DNA from: Terana coerulea
Taxonomy: Eukaryota; Basidiomycota; Agaricomycetes; Polyporales; Phanerochaetaceae
Assembly: GCA_024811115.1 (NCBI GenBank)
Contig: JAKOGH010000780.1
Span: forward strand, 1-51,709
DNA length: 51,709 bases
Reading direction: 5' to 3'
The position numbers and the translations under genes are program-made. The notes beneath the pieces are model-generated. The model saw only the letters and a program-made list of their open reading frames with translations. It did not search any database and had not been told where the DNA came from. How positions within the stretch are numbered: the first letter of the stretch is position 1; every line of letters starts with the position of its first letter. Below are positions 11,801 through 26,800 of this stretch, piece after piece.

Positions 11801-14800
11801 AATTCACTCTCGGGTGTGACTCGGGCCATTGTTTGTCTGCGGCCGTTGAAAACTTCAAGAAGAAATAGACCACCTGGACCAATTCATCAATTGAGGATCT
11901 GAACGAATAAGGTGTTTGAAACATACCACGCATGTGAAGCGGAGTGTAGTAGGCATTGGATCGGAGTCAAAGCAGGACTATCACCGCCACGGAAACGTCG
12001 CTCTATGGCGTATGACTTGATCTTTCGGTTTTGGCAAACTCCGTCAGAGTGGCTATCTTGCTGGTTAAAAGTGTCAGGAATGTCATGAAAGGATATCCAC
12101 ATGTGTTTACACTACCCCCAAACACACAGCTTTGAAGCGTGTTGAGCGAGGTGAGCTCGAACTCGACGAGAGCCCATAGAGTATATTGTCGGCGACGAGC
12201 AATATTAGGGCTGAGTATTCTTGCCATTCAATAAATCGTAGACAGCTTCCATTGAAGTAGATACGTAAGGTGTGCTATGGAAGGCGGAGCGTACAGACTG
12301 CGGATACCAGCCGTACTCAATGTACACAGGTGAACTGCGTAGTGTGGCCAACGAAGCCGCAAAACTGTAAGACATGATGAGCGCCGTCGGAGAGCTTTAT
12401 GAGGAGTCCATACCTAGGGCGTATCGAGCTTGTGATGGTATTGAACTCAGGGAATTTCCTACAGAATGTGTCACTGGCCGTCGAAGTTCCTGAAACACTT
12501 ATTTCCGCTACCTCTGCACTTTAGGAGTTGAAGTGCCTTGAGGTCTTGAAGTAACATCCTCATAGGTTTGATATAGCGCATGCGCAAGTGTCCATTCACT
12601 GGACGCAGGTACACACCTGGATCGCTACGGTGTCTTTTGAATTTCTCCATCACGCTTTTGGGGTATATTCTTGAAGCGAAATCTTCTTGTCGGTTGTTCA
12701 TTCATTGGCTTAGCAGGACGAGAATGGGTGAGGTCTACAGCATCAAGGGAAGTAAAAAGGGTAACACACCTCTACTGTCATTTGACGCCTTCCCTCTGTC
12801 AGTGCACTTGTACACGCGTAACCGGCACGAACATCCCGTTGAGGCGTCATCTTTCTGGGCGCGATATATCCCACCTTGCGAACTTCGATAAGACGGCACC
12901 TTGCACAGTGCACGCAGAGGGAGTCGGAGTCGGCCCGATCCGTCGCGTTCACGGGCTTGTTCTCAAGTGCAATGAGATTATAGACCGGCGCAGTAGTGTG
13001 TAGTCCGCGGGTATGTCGAAAGTAGGAGCACAAGTTGCATGCGAAGGTGAACGTGGAGGAGAGAAGTGCGAAGCGCCGAGACACTGTTCTGCTCGGCTCA
13101 GCGTGAGCAGGTTCAATACGACGACATCCGAGCTGGCCAAGAGACACTGCCGCTGCATGATCCTGCCGTCGAGGTACGTGGTGGCACGACTGCACTGATT
13201 TCCAAGGACGAGCGCAAACGCTGCAACCCTACCGATCACTGACATGCGAATGACTGCACGAATTACGCGACCAGAACCAGCAGTGATAGCGTGGACCAAA
13301 ATCTTGGGGACGCATCGCGTATGGAGATAATAAAAGAGGTTCATAGAGTTCAAGCCGTTGTCAAATGATCTCAGGCTTAGAGTTTCTTTGGTTCTTTAAC
13401 AACAACTGAACGTCAGAACGGACGCATATACCAAGCCGCAGCGCCACTTACCATGCGTGCAGCGTACGCAAGGACGTCTGGATTCCTGAGAGGCCACATG
13501 CCCGGGGTCGCGTAGAATGATAACTCCAGTTGGGTTGCGGATAGCGATGTTGTGGTTGCCGTGTACAGAGTCAGAACCGTCCACAGGATAGGTCATGTCG
13601 TCGGGAGCAACCGAGAGTGAACGCAAAGCACCGCAGCCTTGGCCAAGTCTTGAACTGTACACATTGCTATTGTACGGCAATAGAGTCATGAGTATCAACG
13701 TACTGGCATGCATGAGGCTAGCTGGCGCACCTGAAGTCGAAACTCCTTAAGACTGTCCTTCTCACAGCCTCTGCCCAAACCAGACACGGCTTACAGGCAC
13801 CTAGAATCTCCGATATGGCCAAGTCTCCATCTCAAATCGTGCATAGCAGCCTGTTCTTGCTGGGGTCGTCTTGGAGCCCTAGACGTAGCCATCCGCGCAA
13901 GGTCGCCAGAGAGTAGCCTGCCACTCGACATTGCCGATGAACACGACAAGAATACTGCCCGAGGAATGTCGTATAGTACAAGACGCAAGTGCTGGTGCAT
14001 TTGAGAGACAGTCCGGGTCATCGCCAGCGATTCAGGAACTCGACATGGACTCTGGAGGAAGGGAAGACGAGGCCAGAGATTATTGGCGCCCATCGTCATG
14101 ACCTTGCACTCAGCCGTAATTGTCTCTGAGTCTCCTGCTTTGCGTTCGACAAGGTCCTGCTGAGGTCCCGGCGCCCTTCTCTTCCATCGACATCACAATG
14201 CAAGAGCACGAAGGAGTAAAGTGCATACCATAACGTAACGCATCCTTTTCGGTAGTATGTCCATAGTGGAAACTGATCTCTCTCAGCAGGGTCGAGTACT
14301 AGTCGGGACGGACGAGCGTGCCTGCTGCAGGTGAGCCTCGCATCCACGTATTGTTCCGGCACTTTGCACCAGCAAATATACCCGCAGCTGCTTGCGATTT
14401 ATGCGCATGTGTGTATCCAATTAAGGTGCGTCCTCAAGAGGCCGTTTCCGATTTCTTAGCCGAATTGAAGATTCTTTTCAGGTTATACCGTCGCGTATTT
14501 CAATGTATGCTACTCCATGGAAATAAGATGCGCATATTGCATGCTTCATATATATGCCCCTGTCGTTAAGTCGAAGAAGGGCACCATTCCCGCGGAGGCT
14601 GGCGCTTGGTCGACGCGCAACACGACCATCCAAGACAATTGTACTTGGTTGCTAGTCGTTCTCGGGATATAACGTACGTCTGCCGCTTGTTGCCATATTG
14701 TCGGGCTAAGAGTACTGATCCTTCTCACACAGCAAGTCGTTCAGTGACCTAAGAGCACGGCAATGGAGACCCAGACTGGCCGACACTATACTTGCCTCTT

Positions 14801-17800
14801 TACATTCGCGAAGCTCTCCTGCGGTGGGCTGCCAGTCGGACGACTTGGCATGGCCTAGCATTGCCTGAGCTTACAATTACTGTCTTCGGCTCGCGGCGGA
14901 CTGTGATATTGAAACACGAGAGAAAAGCCAGGTAAATACGACCCGAGGCCCATTTGAGACGAACACGGCTGACAGTTTGTGGAAAGGAGCTGGCGAATAC
15001 AATCAAATTATATTGTTGCAAACTATAGAAGGACATCAAAGCTTTGGCACGAGTTAGTTTCGTCCTCGAGGGTCATCCTCGAGAAGTACTTGTCTCAATG
15101 ACCACGTAGAGGTCCGTGCCAGGACGACCACAGGCGGCCGTCCCCCATCGAGAATACATTTGTAACAGTCGACATGCAAGCTACCTAACCACAACCGCCA
15201 CGAAACGATGAGGGAGGGTATATGAGGAGAGCCTCAGTAAACGGTAGGTGGGTGTACATGGAGAGTCTCGACAAACAGAGGGAGGGAAGTGTGAGGAGAG
15301 CCTCAATAAACGGTAGGTGGGTGTACAAGGAGAGTCTCGACGAACAGATGGAGGGAGGTGAGGAGAGCCTCGATAAACGGTAGGTGGGTGTACAAAGAGA
15401 GTCTGGACGAACACGGGAGGAGATGTGAGGAGAGCCTCGATAAACGGTAGGTGGGTGTACAAGGAGAGTCTCGGCGAACAGAGGGAGGGAGGTGAGGAGA
15501 GCCTCAGTAAACGGTAGGTGGAGTGTACAAGGAGAGTCTGGACGAACACGGGAGGAGATGTGAGGAGAGCCTCGATAAACGGTAGGTGGGTGTACAAAGA
15601 GTCTGGACGAACAGATGGAGGGAGTGTGAGGAGAGCCTCGATAAACGGTAGGTGGGTGTACAAGGAGAGTCTCGACCAACAGATGAAGGGAGTGCGAGGA
15701 GAGCCTCAGTAAACGGTAGGTGGGTGTACAAAGAGAGTCTGGACGAACACAGGAGGGAGTGAGGAGAGCCTCGATAAACGGTAGGTGGGTGTACAAAGAG
15801 AGTCTCGACGAACAGAGGGAGGGAGTGCGAGGAGAGCCTCAGTAAACGGTAGGTGGGTGTACAAAGAGAGTCTGGACGAACACGGGAGGAGGTGTGAGGA
15901 GAGCCTCGATAAACGGTAGATGGGTATGGAAGGGGGTGTCACGGAGGGGAGGAGAGCAAGCTCTGGTCTGTTCCAAGCCAGAATGGCCTAGCTTATATAT
16001 GTTTGGAGGCTGACCCTGCACGGGACTTGGTCGCGGTCTGTTTATTCGGAATCAACAAGCATGGCCGAGGCGCTAGCCCCGATCCGATCGCTCAGCGGGA
16101 GCTTCTGCGCCCGGCGTAGGCGCTTATCCGAGTCGGCGCGCCCGGCGCAACGGGACAGCCTCCTTCTGCTGCACTTGCACATAATATACTGCTAATGGGA
16201 CTCCTCACATATTCATTTTGCGGCGTTGCGTCGGGCTCGACTATCTGCGCAAGTGATGCACAGGCCAGGGTGTAAGCTAAACACCAGAGCTTTGTGGCGT
16301 TTGATCCGAGTCTGATACCCGCTTGCGGCCTCCGATTTGCTTCCGTGTCGATCTCTGCTTCCGACTCTGACTCCAAGGCCGCCGCTCTCCCCCTGCCGCG
16401 GACCGCTGCCTCTCCCTCGCTCTATCAAGTGCAAACCACCTGTATCTACCGTGTTCTAGGTGTGTGAACGCCTCAAGTTGCTAGTTGACCACTAACCACG
16501 AAATATCTGCGACAGGTGCGGATGCTGTCTGGCATGTCTAGCCTCGACCGAAAATGGAGATGATGTGACAGCCGGCGTGCTCGGTGGTGCCCCGGCCGGC
16601 GATGCAGCTTTCACATCTGTCGAAGACGCGTCCCCGTCATGGCTGGGGGTATATATCCCGAGACGCAGACCGACGCTCCAGCTCGCATCTTTCTCACCCG
16701 CTCCCCTCCTTTCCCTCCTCGTCGCGCTCAGTGCCATCTCTCGGACCGTCTCAACTGATCTCATCCTGCCTCTGCGTACCCTCTTGCACTCGAAGCTCTC
16801 GTTTCTTGGACTTTCGAATCTGGGCAGCATGTCTTCCCGTTCTACGGACCCGCCCCGCCCACCTTCGTCTTCCACCGCCTCTCAACTGGCCGTACCCCGC
16901 CCTCGCTCAAGCGCCCCAGGGAGAACGAGGAGAATCACCAAATACGTCCTATAGCCTCGTCTTCATCCACTGTGACTCGCCGCACGCCGCAGACTAAGCC
17001 TGCACCGGAGCCGTTTGGTATCAGCAACGGAGACGTGATCCTCCGCAGCATTGACAATACCGACTTCTATGTACGCCACCACGTCGCTGCCGAGGGCTCT
17101 GCGGTATGGAAACATCTCTTGAAGAACCACCAGCCGCTCTTTCTCCCACCGTCCCCAGACCGCAAGAGTATCCCTTGCCCTGTCATCGAAACCGGGATCC
17201 CGACGCATATCCTGCGTCTCATCCTGCTCTTCATGCACCCCAACGCTATGGACCCAGTTTTTCCTGATCTCCAGTGCGCGACGCACGTCCTGTGCCACAT
17301 GGCCGACCTCGGGATGAGACGCCTGTTCCCCAGAGCCATGCCACAGCTCTACGCGTTCGCGAAGAAAGATCCGATGCTCACCTATGCCATTGCTTGCAAC
17401 GCCGGCTGGAAAGGGCTCGCTCAAGTGTCTCTCCAAGCTACGTTTACCTCTTCCTACGACGAGGAACTCGTCTTCGACTACATGGACAGGAAGCGTTTCG
17501 CGTGTGCTGGACCGCCGCTATCCCTGTCCGACCAGTCTAGGTTCCGGAAGTATCGGAAAGCCTGCCAGGAAGCAGTGTCCTCCCTTCTCCGTGTCATCCC
17601 CAATGGAGCTAGTGCGAGGTCGCTCATCGAGCTCCCCTTCCTCAACAACTCCCACCTGGGATGGTCCTTCTTTCGATGTGCCGAAATCCACCCCAAGGAG
17701 GGCGCCGTGGTCGTTCGCGTTTATGGTGGGCGGGAGGCGCCGGCGCCGTGGTGGTTGGAAGGATATGTCACTACGATGCTTGCGAAGGTCAGCGCTTGTC

Positions 17801-20800
17801 CTGCGGAACAGACCGCCCTAGACCAGAAATCCTTCGACCCCATGTTGGTGGACGCTGCAAAGCATTGCGAGGCGTGCGCCCTGAACGTTCGTGCGGACAT
17901 TGCAAACTTCCGCTACGCATTGGCAGCAGCGATTGAGACAGCGGTTGCACAGGTATGTTCTCGTTCCATATTCCAGCCTACACATACTAATTTCTCCCGC
18001 AAAGGTTCCTATCTGGTGGGAGTGGGTCACTCCTTGCAAGGAAAACATCAACAAGTTCGTCAACAGAGACGTATGTGACCTTTGCGCTGTCGTTTGCCGC
18101 CGTCTGCTCACATTTCCATCCAGATTACCCCACCCGGGCCATCCGCAGACGGGGCTCCAACTCAACAGATCGCAGCATAACACATTTCGCTCCTTTCATG
18201 TCTCGCATCACATGTTCTATTAGCCATATCCACCTTCCTTCTTTCATTCACACTGTACGGATTTTAGAGATAGTAATACGCGTATATCCACATGAAGCGC
18301 AATTTTCTTCGAATGAAACACTTCGCGTTCATACCTTTCGAGGGCACTGCTTCACGCAAGTCAGAAAGCGACGACAGGGCAATCCCTTCGTAGCGTCCAT
18401 GGGTACGTAATATTATGCTGCGTCGTGCATCGCCAACGCACAGCGTGCCAACTAACGTCCTCAGTACGGCTCTGTTCTAGTACATCAATATAAATACAAG
18501 TGTTAAGTACCCTGAAACAGCGAAAGCATGCACCGGGACGAGCAGCTGCGTAAGCTCTATTCGCAGCGGCTTGGAGATAGCATTCGCAGAAATGTTGTTG
18601 AAGTCAACGCCGTGTATTCTATCAGCAGCGGGAAAATGCAGTTTAGCAAAAGCGAAGTCGGTGGAATGCGAGGTTGGGCGACTTACATGACTTCGAAAGT
18701 GTTCCCGGTTTCACGAGCCTGCGTCCTCAGCCGCCATCTGGCCGGACGATGCCTCTTCAAACACCCTGAGGATGGCTGGATGCGGTCGCGAGCCGGTATC
18801 GAGTGAGGGCAAAGGTCGACTGTAGCCAGGAGGCGTGGCACGAGAGAGGCGGACCGCGCACCAGATGCCATAAGTACTGGCCGTCGAGAGTGCAGCACAG
18901 TAACGACAGGTGAAGCATCTACGGACGCACAGCTAAAATTAGGCGAGACGAATCACAACATGGAGGCAAACTCACAGCAGTGCAAACTCCGTGGATTCTA
19001 TCGTGATCCTCAATGGAGCAAACCCTAAGAAACCACCTAGGTGAGCCTCGGCACAAGGGAAGCCCTGAGAGAGTGGGAGTGACGAGGGATGGATGCCAAG
19101 GCGAAACTCATCGCAAAGCGAGCTCTGGACCACCGGAATCACTCTCGACAAAGGGCGAAAAGTAGCGACGTTCGTTGGATGCCAACGCAACTAAGCCTCG
19201 CTGCGAGATGAACCTTGAATCACCACCATCGTCCTCAACGGGTGGCGAACCAGGCTGAAGGGCTAATTCGGAGAGCGTAGGAGTAACAACTGGTGGACGC
19301 CAAGATGAACCTCGACGAAGAGTGAATCCTAAGGCCACCACGGCCAACTTCAATATATGGTGGGCCCAGAGAGAGAAGAAATGGCCTATGGCGAACGCCA
19401 GCTCGAACCTGGACACGGCATTCCCAACATGTAGAGGGTAGAAGTACAATATTTCGCTAGTGAAAGGTCAGCTATGTTAGATTCGCTTAACGAGAATAAC
19501 GCGACGTACCTATACTTCCGCATATATGCTGCTTTTTCACGATTTTGCATTCTTGGCGGGAAGAGACATGGCTGGAAGCGCGTACAACCAACCCTGGTCC
19601 AAAACCCAGTTGGGGCCGCCTGTAGGGTTGTGGGCTCGGGAGTTAGAGTGTTATCGGGTGTATACACAAAGGCTATCTTGTAGTTGGTCAAAGCTGCGCA
19701 ACGGAAGAGCGGCACAGCCACAGAGAGCAGGTCTATTGGGCATATGCAAGCCGTATACATGGTCATCTGCTCGTAGAAGTCACCGCAGCAGCAGCGAGCA
19801 GAACGCGCTGGGCGCTCGGTTGGGCCGAGTTGACTGCTCTGCAGATGTCGAGGTGCCCCACAGTGGCAAGGCGCGCAGCGACGGAGTGAACACCAAGTTG
19901 GAAGGAAGCGGATGTGATCGTGAAGTCACCATGTCACCGACGCACGCCTCATTGCGCTTGCACAGGCGTGCAGCCTCTATCGGAAAAGATCAACGTGCGC
20001 ATCTAAAGTCCTTTGCAGTTAGCATGCCGTCGAGGTGCCGAGTCTCCACATCAAGTCTCCGCGGCTCGGGCCTACGCTTGGACTTGCGTTTGACTTCTGT
20101 TACAGTGATTACTGCGCCTGGTAAGCCGCAGACGGCTATGGAGGACCTCTGTAACGCGCATCCATTGCCAGAAACGGGACAAGCGAGGTGGACCTATCGA
20201 ACAGGGAATCAGCAACTACTTCATGCATCCTCGACAAGGCGTGAAGCTGAAACCGGATTCGACATGGGAGAAATTCTGCCAGACGAATCCTCTGCGCGTT
20301 CAGAGCGCCTGCGTTCCGTACATTCTATCCTTCATGGACACATAATCTTACGAGCATACAACTCGTCAGACCTCTCCAAAATCTCCACGTTGCGTTCAGA
20401 GATTTCACAACGCGAGCCACTACTCACCGTGCTTCATCCTATACGAGCTTAAGCGGAGGGGGTTCTTATGTAGGGATATCGGGTCGATGTCGTCCGAGCG
20501 AATTGTAACAACGCACTGAATCTTAGCCAATGTAGCCTCGCAAAGGCATATCCCTCACGTCTGTACAATATGTGAATTATTAGTACAATTTAATCGGCGC
20601 ACATTCTAGCTGGCGCACCTAAGATCTGAGACCCAAGCTCTCCGAGGCAGGATTTCTGTCTCACGACCGCAACCCAAACCAGACACCACCTATATACATC
20701 GTCGCTCTCCTACGCCGCCAAGTTCTGTTTCACAATGGCGTACAACAGGGCTTTCTATGGTAGACCGTACTTGAGCTGTAGAAGCAGCCATCGGGAAGAG

Positions 20801-23800
20801 GCCGCCAGCTCGACGGTCGGTCGGTGGTGGCATACCAGTCGGCGTTGTTAACGATCCCATGTTGAGTCCAGTTTGTAGAATATCGCCAACCTTCAGCTGT
20901 AAGGTGTGTAATCGAGACAAGGTTCAGAGCCTCCGCCGGTGATGCGCGGGCTGGTAAAGTAACCTATGCGGTACCGAGGTCGTCGCCATGGGTGTGGTGC
21001 CACTGATGCCCAGTGAGTGGTGAAATGAAAGAATTGCTCCTGGTTGTAAAGCATAGTGAAGTAGGAGCTGGAAGCCGGTAGCTTGAAGCCCTTTGCAGAA
21101 TAGGCATGAGATGAGATCGAGCTCAGTGCTTGAGCCTGCAGTGAGACTCTGCGAGAGAGTACGTAGCGTGATATCTTATCTCGCACTTGCCTAATGTAAC
21201 TGTTCGGCCGTTGCCGCGTTATCTCACTCTGTAGGCGCGCACTGCTCATTGCTTTGCGGTCGCTCTCAACTTCCAAGTTCCGAGTTTCTCTGTCCTCGGA
21301 GAATAGCAACCTCCGCTAGTACAGAAACCAGCCAATTTTAATTCGGTGAGCTTTGCACGTAGTGAAGTACTCATAATTTGCAGTGGTATCTCACGTGCAT
21401 CTTATGAGCAGCACTGACTCGATGTCACTACTACTCGTGCTTTGCAGGTCGTACCAGCCTCTCTCACAGAGTCACCTCCGCCAGAGCTATCCCTGTTTCG
21501 CCAATGTTCGAATCTCTACAAACCGAAGATTGAATATCATTTCCCTTACCGACACGTTTGAACTATTTCCCCTCGCTGCGAACGGTATGTCTTCATTTAC
21601 TCTGCGCAGTTCGCTTTTGATAATTACGGATAGCGGGATCCCATGGCCGCCACCACGTACAGGAAGAGTTTTTGTGACTGCCTACAATTTTTGCCGAATC
21701 GTAATAAAGGTATGCTAATGTTCTCGTGCAGACGGCTGCTGAAGAACTTGAAGAAGTCTAAGGCGCTGCGACTGAGCCTAAGCGAGTGAGGCTGCTCGCT
21801 AACGTAGGAGGTGGAAGTGCTCGTCTGGCATGTCGGCGGACGTCAAGCTTCTTGCAGGCATGACGAACAGGTTTGAACGTCAGTATACGCGCGTGGCACC
21901 GTCTACGTATAGGATTTACTGAATGAAGGCCAAAACAGTGTACAGATCTGCGTTTGTATGGAAGTCTTCATGGGTACGAAACTGCGTTATGCAATCACAA
22001 TATTCTTCGACGAGGAGTCGGGTGTCCGATGGGTAGCATGGGAAGCAGGTGTTGCACAAGATCACGCTCGAACTCTGCGAGACATAGCGCAACAGGTCAA
22101 CTTTGGCGGCACTGTGTCTCCAGCTGAGCATAAGGTCAAGTTTGCATGCTAGTGCTGTACGTGGATTTATTCACCATTCAAAGTCGTCTTTTGCTGACTA
22201 CACGCCAGTACCCCGCTTGCGAGCTGTACCTCCGTCAAAGCAGGCCCACCTCGTCACATTACAAGTATTTGTCACGCGAGAAAGTCGTCGGGCCTCGGTC
22301 GGCGGACGCGCTTCTACTATCGTCAGGTAAGGTAGTACGCAGTTTTGTGCCACAGCTCGCTCACGGCTCCGGTGCAGAGTGCGCTTTTTCCCCCGTCTAC
22401 AATGGCCTCGTCTCATTAACATGATGTCTAGGCGTTGGTTTCGAAGACGCGCAATAAAATGCTGCGGGCAAATCCGACTACGCAGGAGCCAGGACAACAC
22501 ATGGCCTCAACGAGATTACACCTACGATTATCAAAGTGGTAGCATATCACAGGGCAACTGCCAACAAGCCACCGTGAGCCGGACTCCATCAACCCCTCGC
22601 GAAAAGGACATGCTTGCTGTCAGGACGCTCTACGAAGTCTCGCTGAAACGTGCTTCGCCCTTGCTTGCCCCAGATGCCCCGACTCACATCGCCTTGCCTA
22701 ATACACCCCCGAGTTTGCAAGGAGACGTCGAGAAGCCCCGTATCATTGGAGCGCAGCGTACAGTCTTACAATAAAATCGACCTTCGAAAGACGAGGCGTA
22801 CTTTAGTAGCGTCGCACCTACGACGCACTTTCCTCTGTCCCTCCACCAATCCCCCGGTACCACCATTACTGCGCAGTGCTACAGGTGCACACCGCGTACC
22901 ATGTGAGCAATTGCACACGAGATGGTGCTCTCAATCATTCATAGAAGCACGCTCTAACCCTTCTTTTGTACTATCTAGCATGCGGATATTCTGCTCTCGC
23001 AATGGTTGAGCTTAGAACTGGACCCCCCGGATGGTTTTACTGGACGGCCCGTCTCGGTATACTAGCCGCTCGAGGCATCACCGACTAAGCGTCCGCTTCA
23101 ATTGCGAGAGTGAGCCCTGCCTTAATAACGAAGTTATAACGCCACTCATACATCCAAGCATAGCCACCTGAGAACGCTCTGTTCGTTCACATGCTTTATT
23201 TCCTGTGGAGCATGGAGGCAACCTTTTGTGTCCTCAGCACATCTTAATGCCACTGCCCGAATATTGAAATGTCTTGCTTACGCTGTTGTACAAGTTTAAC
23301 GAACAAGGAAGGCAAGAATCTCGCAGCCGACTCCGAGATCAAAGGCGTACAATCTTCTGTCGAGCCATGAAGCGCATTGAAAGATGAAACATACATCTCG
23401 GAAGAATGAGCAGTCAGGTGGGTATACTTCAAAAGTGATTGGATGGCAACACAGCTAAACACTTAATAGAAGGACGCTTCGAGGAAAACACAAGATATAT
23501 TATTTGAATTATCAGAAGACATGGAAGCCTGGGCACAAGTTGGTTTCGTCCTCGAAGATCGTCCTCGAAGAGTACTTGTCTCGACGACCGCGAAGAGGTC
23601 TGTGCCAGGACGACCACAGGCGGCCGTCCCCCGTCGAGAATACATTTGCACTGGTCAACATGCAAGCTACCTAACAACTGCCGCCACGGGACGATGATGA
23701 GGGAGGGTATATGAGGAGAGCCTCAATAAACGGTAGGTGGGTGTACAAGGAGAGTCTTGACGAACACGGGAGGGAAGGTGAGGAGAGCCTCAATAAACGG

Positions 23801-26800
23801 TAGGTGGGTGTACAAGGAGAGTCTTGAAAAACAGAGGGAGGGAAGGGCGAGGAGAGCCTCAATAAACGGTAGGTGGGTGTACAAAGAGAGTCTGGACGAA
23901 CACGGGAGGAGGTGTGAGGAGAGCCTCGATAAACGGTAGGTGGGTGTACAAGGAGAGTCTTGACGAACACGGGAGGGAAGGTGAGGAGAGCCTCGATAAA
24001 CGGTAGGTGGGCGTACAGGGAGAGTCTCGACAAACACGGGAGGAGATGTGAGGAGAGCCTCGATAAACGGTAGGTGGGTGTACAAGGAGAGTCTTGACGA
24101 ACACGGGAGGGAAGGTGAGGAGAGCCTCGATAAACAGTAGGTGGGCGTACAGGGAGAGTCTCGACAAACACGGGAGGAGATGTGAGGAGAGCCTCGATAA
24201 ACGGTAGGTGGGTGTACAAGCAGAGTCTCGGCGAACAGAGGGAGGGAAGGTGAGGAGAGCCTCGGTAAACGGTAGGTGGGTGTACAAGCAGAGTCTCGAC
24301 GAACAGAGGGAGGGAAGGTGAGGAGAGCCTCGATAAACGGTAGGTGGGTGGAAGGGGTATGGAAGGGGGTGTCACGGAGGGGAGGAGAGCAAGCTCTGGT
24401 CTGTTCCAAGCCAGAATAGCCTAGCTTATATATGTTTGGAGGCTGACCCTGCACGGGACCTCGTCGCGGTCTGTTTATTCTCAATCAACAAGCCCAATAA
24501 ACGCGCTAGTCTCGATCGCCCAGCGGCTGGCGCAGCCTTCGGCGCTTATTTAGCTTTCCCGGAACGGCACGGCTTTCAGAGCACTCTCTTACGAGATCTT
24601 CGTCTGGTATACGCTCAGTGCGACTAAGCTACTCTCATCATATATCCGTGTCCTTGTACGACCAGTCTGCGAGTGCACCAGGACGGCCTTTCATGCCAGG
24701 CTCCCAGGCTTTGTGGCGTTTGATCTGATGCCCCTCGGCTTCAGCCCCGATTTGCTTCCGTGTCGCTCTCTTCTTCCGACTCGCCGGCTCGGCTGCTCCC
24801 TTTCAGGCCTTGTCGGGGACTGGCTCCGTCAACGCTACGCTGCCAGCAGGTGGCACTTGTATTGCTGCAAGTAAGCCCGTGTCGTACAACCAGCTCACGC
24901 ATGCTCAGCTTCGGCTCACTAAGGCAACCACGGCGACTGGGAACCTCCAGCGCTGACCTAAATGGGAGACGATGTTGCGGCCGGCGTACTCGGCGGTCTT
25001 CCGATCTGGGAACATCCATCAAAGACGCGTCGCTGTCACGCTGGGGGTATATGTACTCTCTCGTCCCAGTTGCAGACCGTCAGTGTCACCCCAGGTCGTT
25101 TCCTCCCCCCCCGCGCACTCCGAGTCTCTCTCCGTCGGCACTGAGCGCAACCTCTTAGGCGACATACAGCGACCTGTTCCCATCTCCCCGTACCCTCTCC
25201 CATCCCGACCCTTCTGTTCTGGACTCTTGGATCCTGGGCGGCGATGTCTCAGCGTACCAACACCTTGCCGCGTCGTCCACCTCAGGCTGCGTCCGCCGTC
25301 GCCTCACCGGACCTTTCTCAAACTGCCCCAGCCAAGCGACGTCGAACGAACGAGAATTCGCTGCCGTCTATCCCCAGGAAAACCCAGGCTCCTGCGCCGG
25401 CCGCCTCGAGAGCCTTCTCCAAGCCCCTGCGACACCTCCAAACCAACCGCTGATTCAGACGACGCCTGCACCAGACCCGTTCCGTATCAACGACGGAGAC
25501 CTCATCCTCCGCAGCTCTGACAACGTCGATTTCGTCGTCCACAGCGGAGTCATCGCCGCAGCCTCTCAGGTGTGGGAACGCCAGCTGAAAGGCCTGTACC
25601 ACCCACCCATCCTCCAGCCTCGCCAGCCGTCGGACACCCTCCCCAAGCGCCCGAATTTCTCTCGTCGTGTCCTCAACACCCAGGCACGCGCCGACGTGCT
25701 GCACCCTATTCTCCTCCTTGTCTATTTGTGCACGGACAACCCTCCGATCTGTGACGTCAAATTCGCCGTCCGGCTTCTGTGCGACTTGACCACCCTCGAC
25801 ATGCCCCTTCAGCGTTCGCTCATTGCTAAACACCTCGGTGCCACCACCCAGCAGTACTGGCCGCTCGCCTTCGCCATCGCTGTTGCCGGCGACTGGCCAG
25901 ACCTCGCTCAGGCCGTCCTTCAATTTACTTTGGCTCTTCCCTACAATGAAGACGCCATATTTCGGTACAACGACGAGGGTCGCCATGCCATCGCAGGACC
26001 GCCTTTAGGCCCAGCCGACGAGTCGAGATTCTCGAGGTACCGGGAGTCTTGCGCGGCGGCGGTGTCATCCCTCATCCGCATCGTCCCTAATCCAGCAGGC
26101 ACAGCAACGACCATTGCCCTGCCGTTCGTTGGCACCATGAAATGGGCCTTCTTTCGGTGTGCTCAGCAGCATCCTGACGAGCGCACAGTGACTGTTCGTA
26201 TTCACGGCGGGAAGGATGTGCAAGCGCCAGGGTGGTTAGTGCCGTACGCTTCCGAGATGCTTGGGAGGATTTGTTTTTGTCCTGCGGCGTCGACGGTACT
26301 GGACATGACCATCTTCGAAGCGATGTCGCAGGACGCTGCCGCGCACTGCACAGGTTGCTCCTCACATGTTCTGAGCGACTTGACCAAGTTCAATCAGGCA
26401 TTGGCGGCCGCCATCGACGGGACTGTTGCAAAGGTATGCTATTTTGTCATGCTCGCTGTGCATGTGCTAATTGGACCCGTACAGGTGCCAGTCTGGTGGG
26501 GGCGGATTACACCAAGCCCGGTCGATATCCAGCGCTTCATCGATGACAAGCCGGTATGTGACCTCGACGCTGTTGAGCTGCATTTACTCATACTTCGTCC
26601 AGGCTTTACCGTCTGGGCCAGCCCCAAGCACGATGCCGCCGCAAGCATGAATCCTCCACAGCCCAGCACAGCCTAATACCCAACAGTCCTTCCGTAGCTT
26701 GTAGCCCCATACTCTATTGTCTATATACATACCACTCCCTTTTACTCATATTGTACGGATTTCACATAGTGGATAACTACCTTTTTGAATCAAAGTCTGG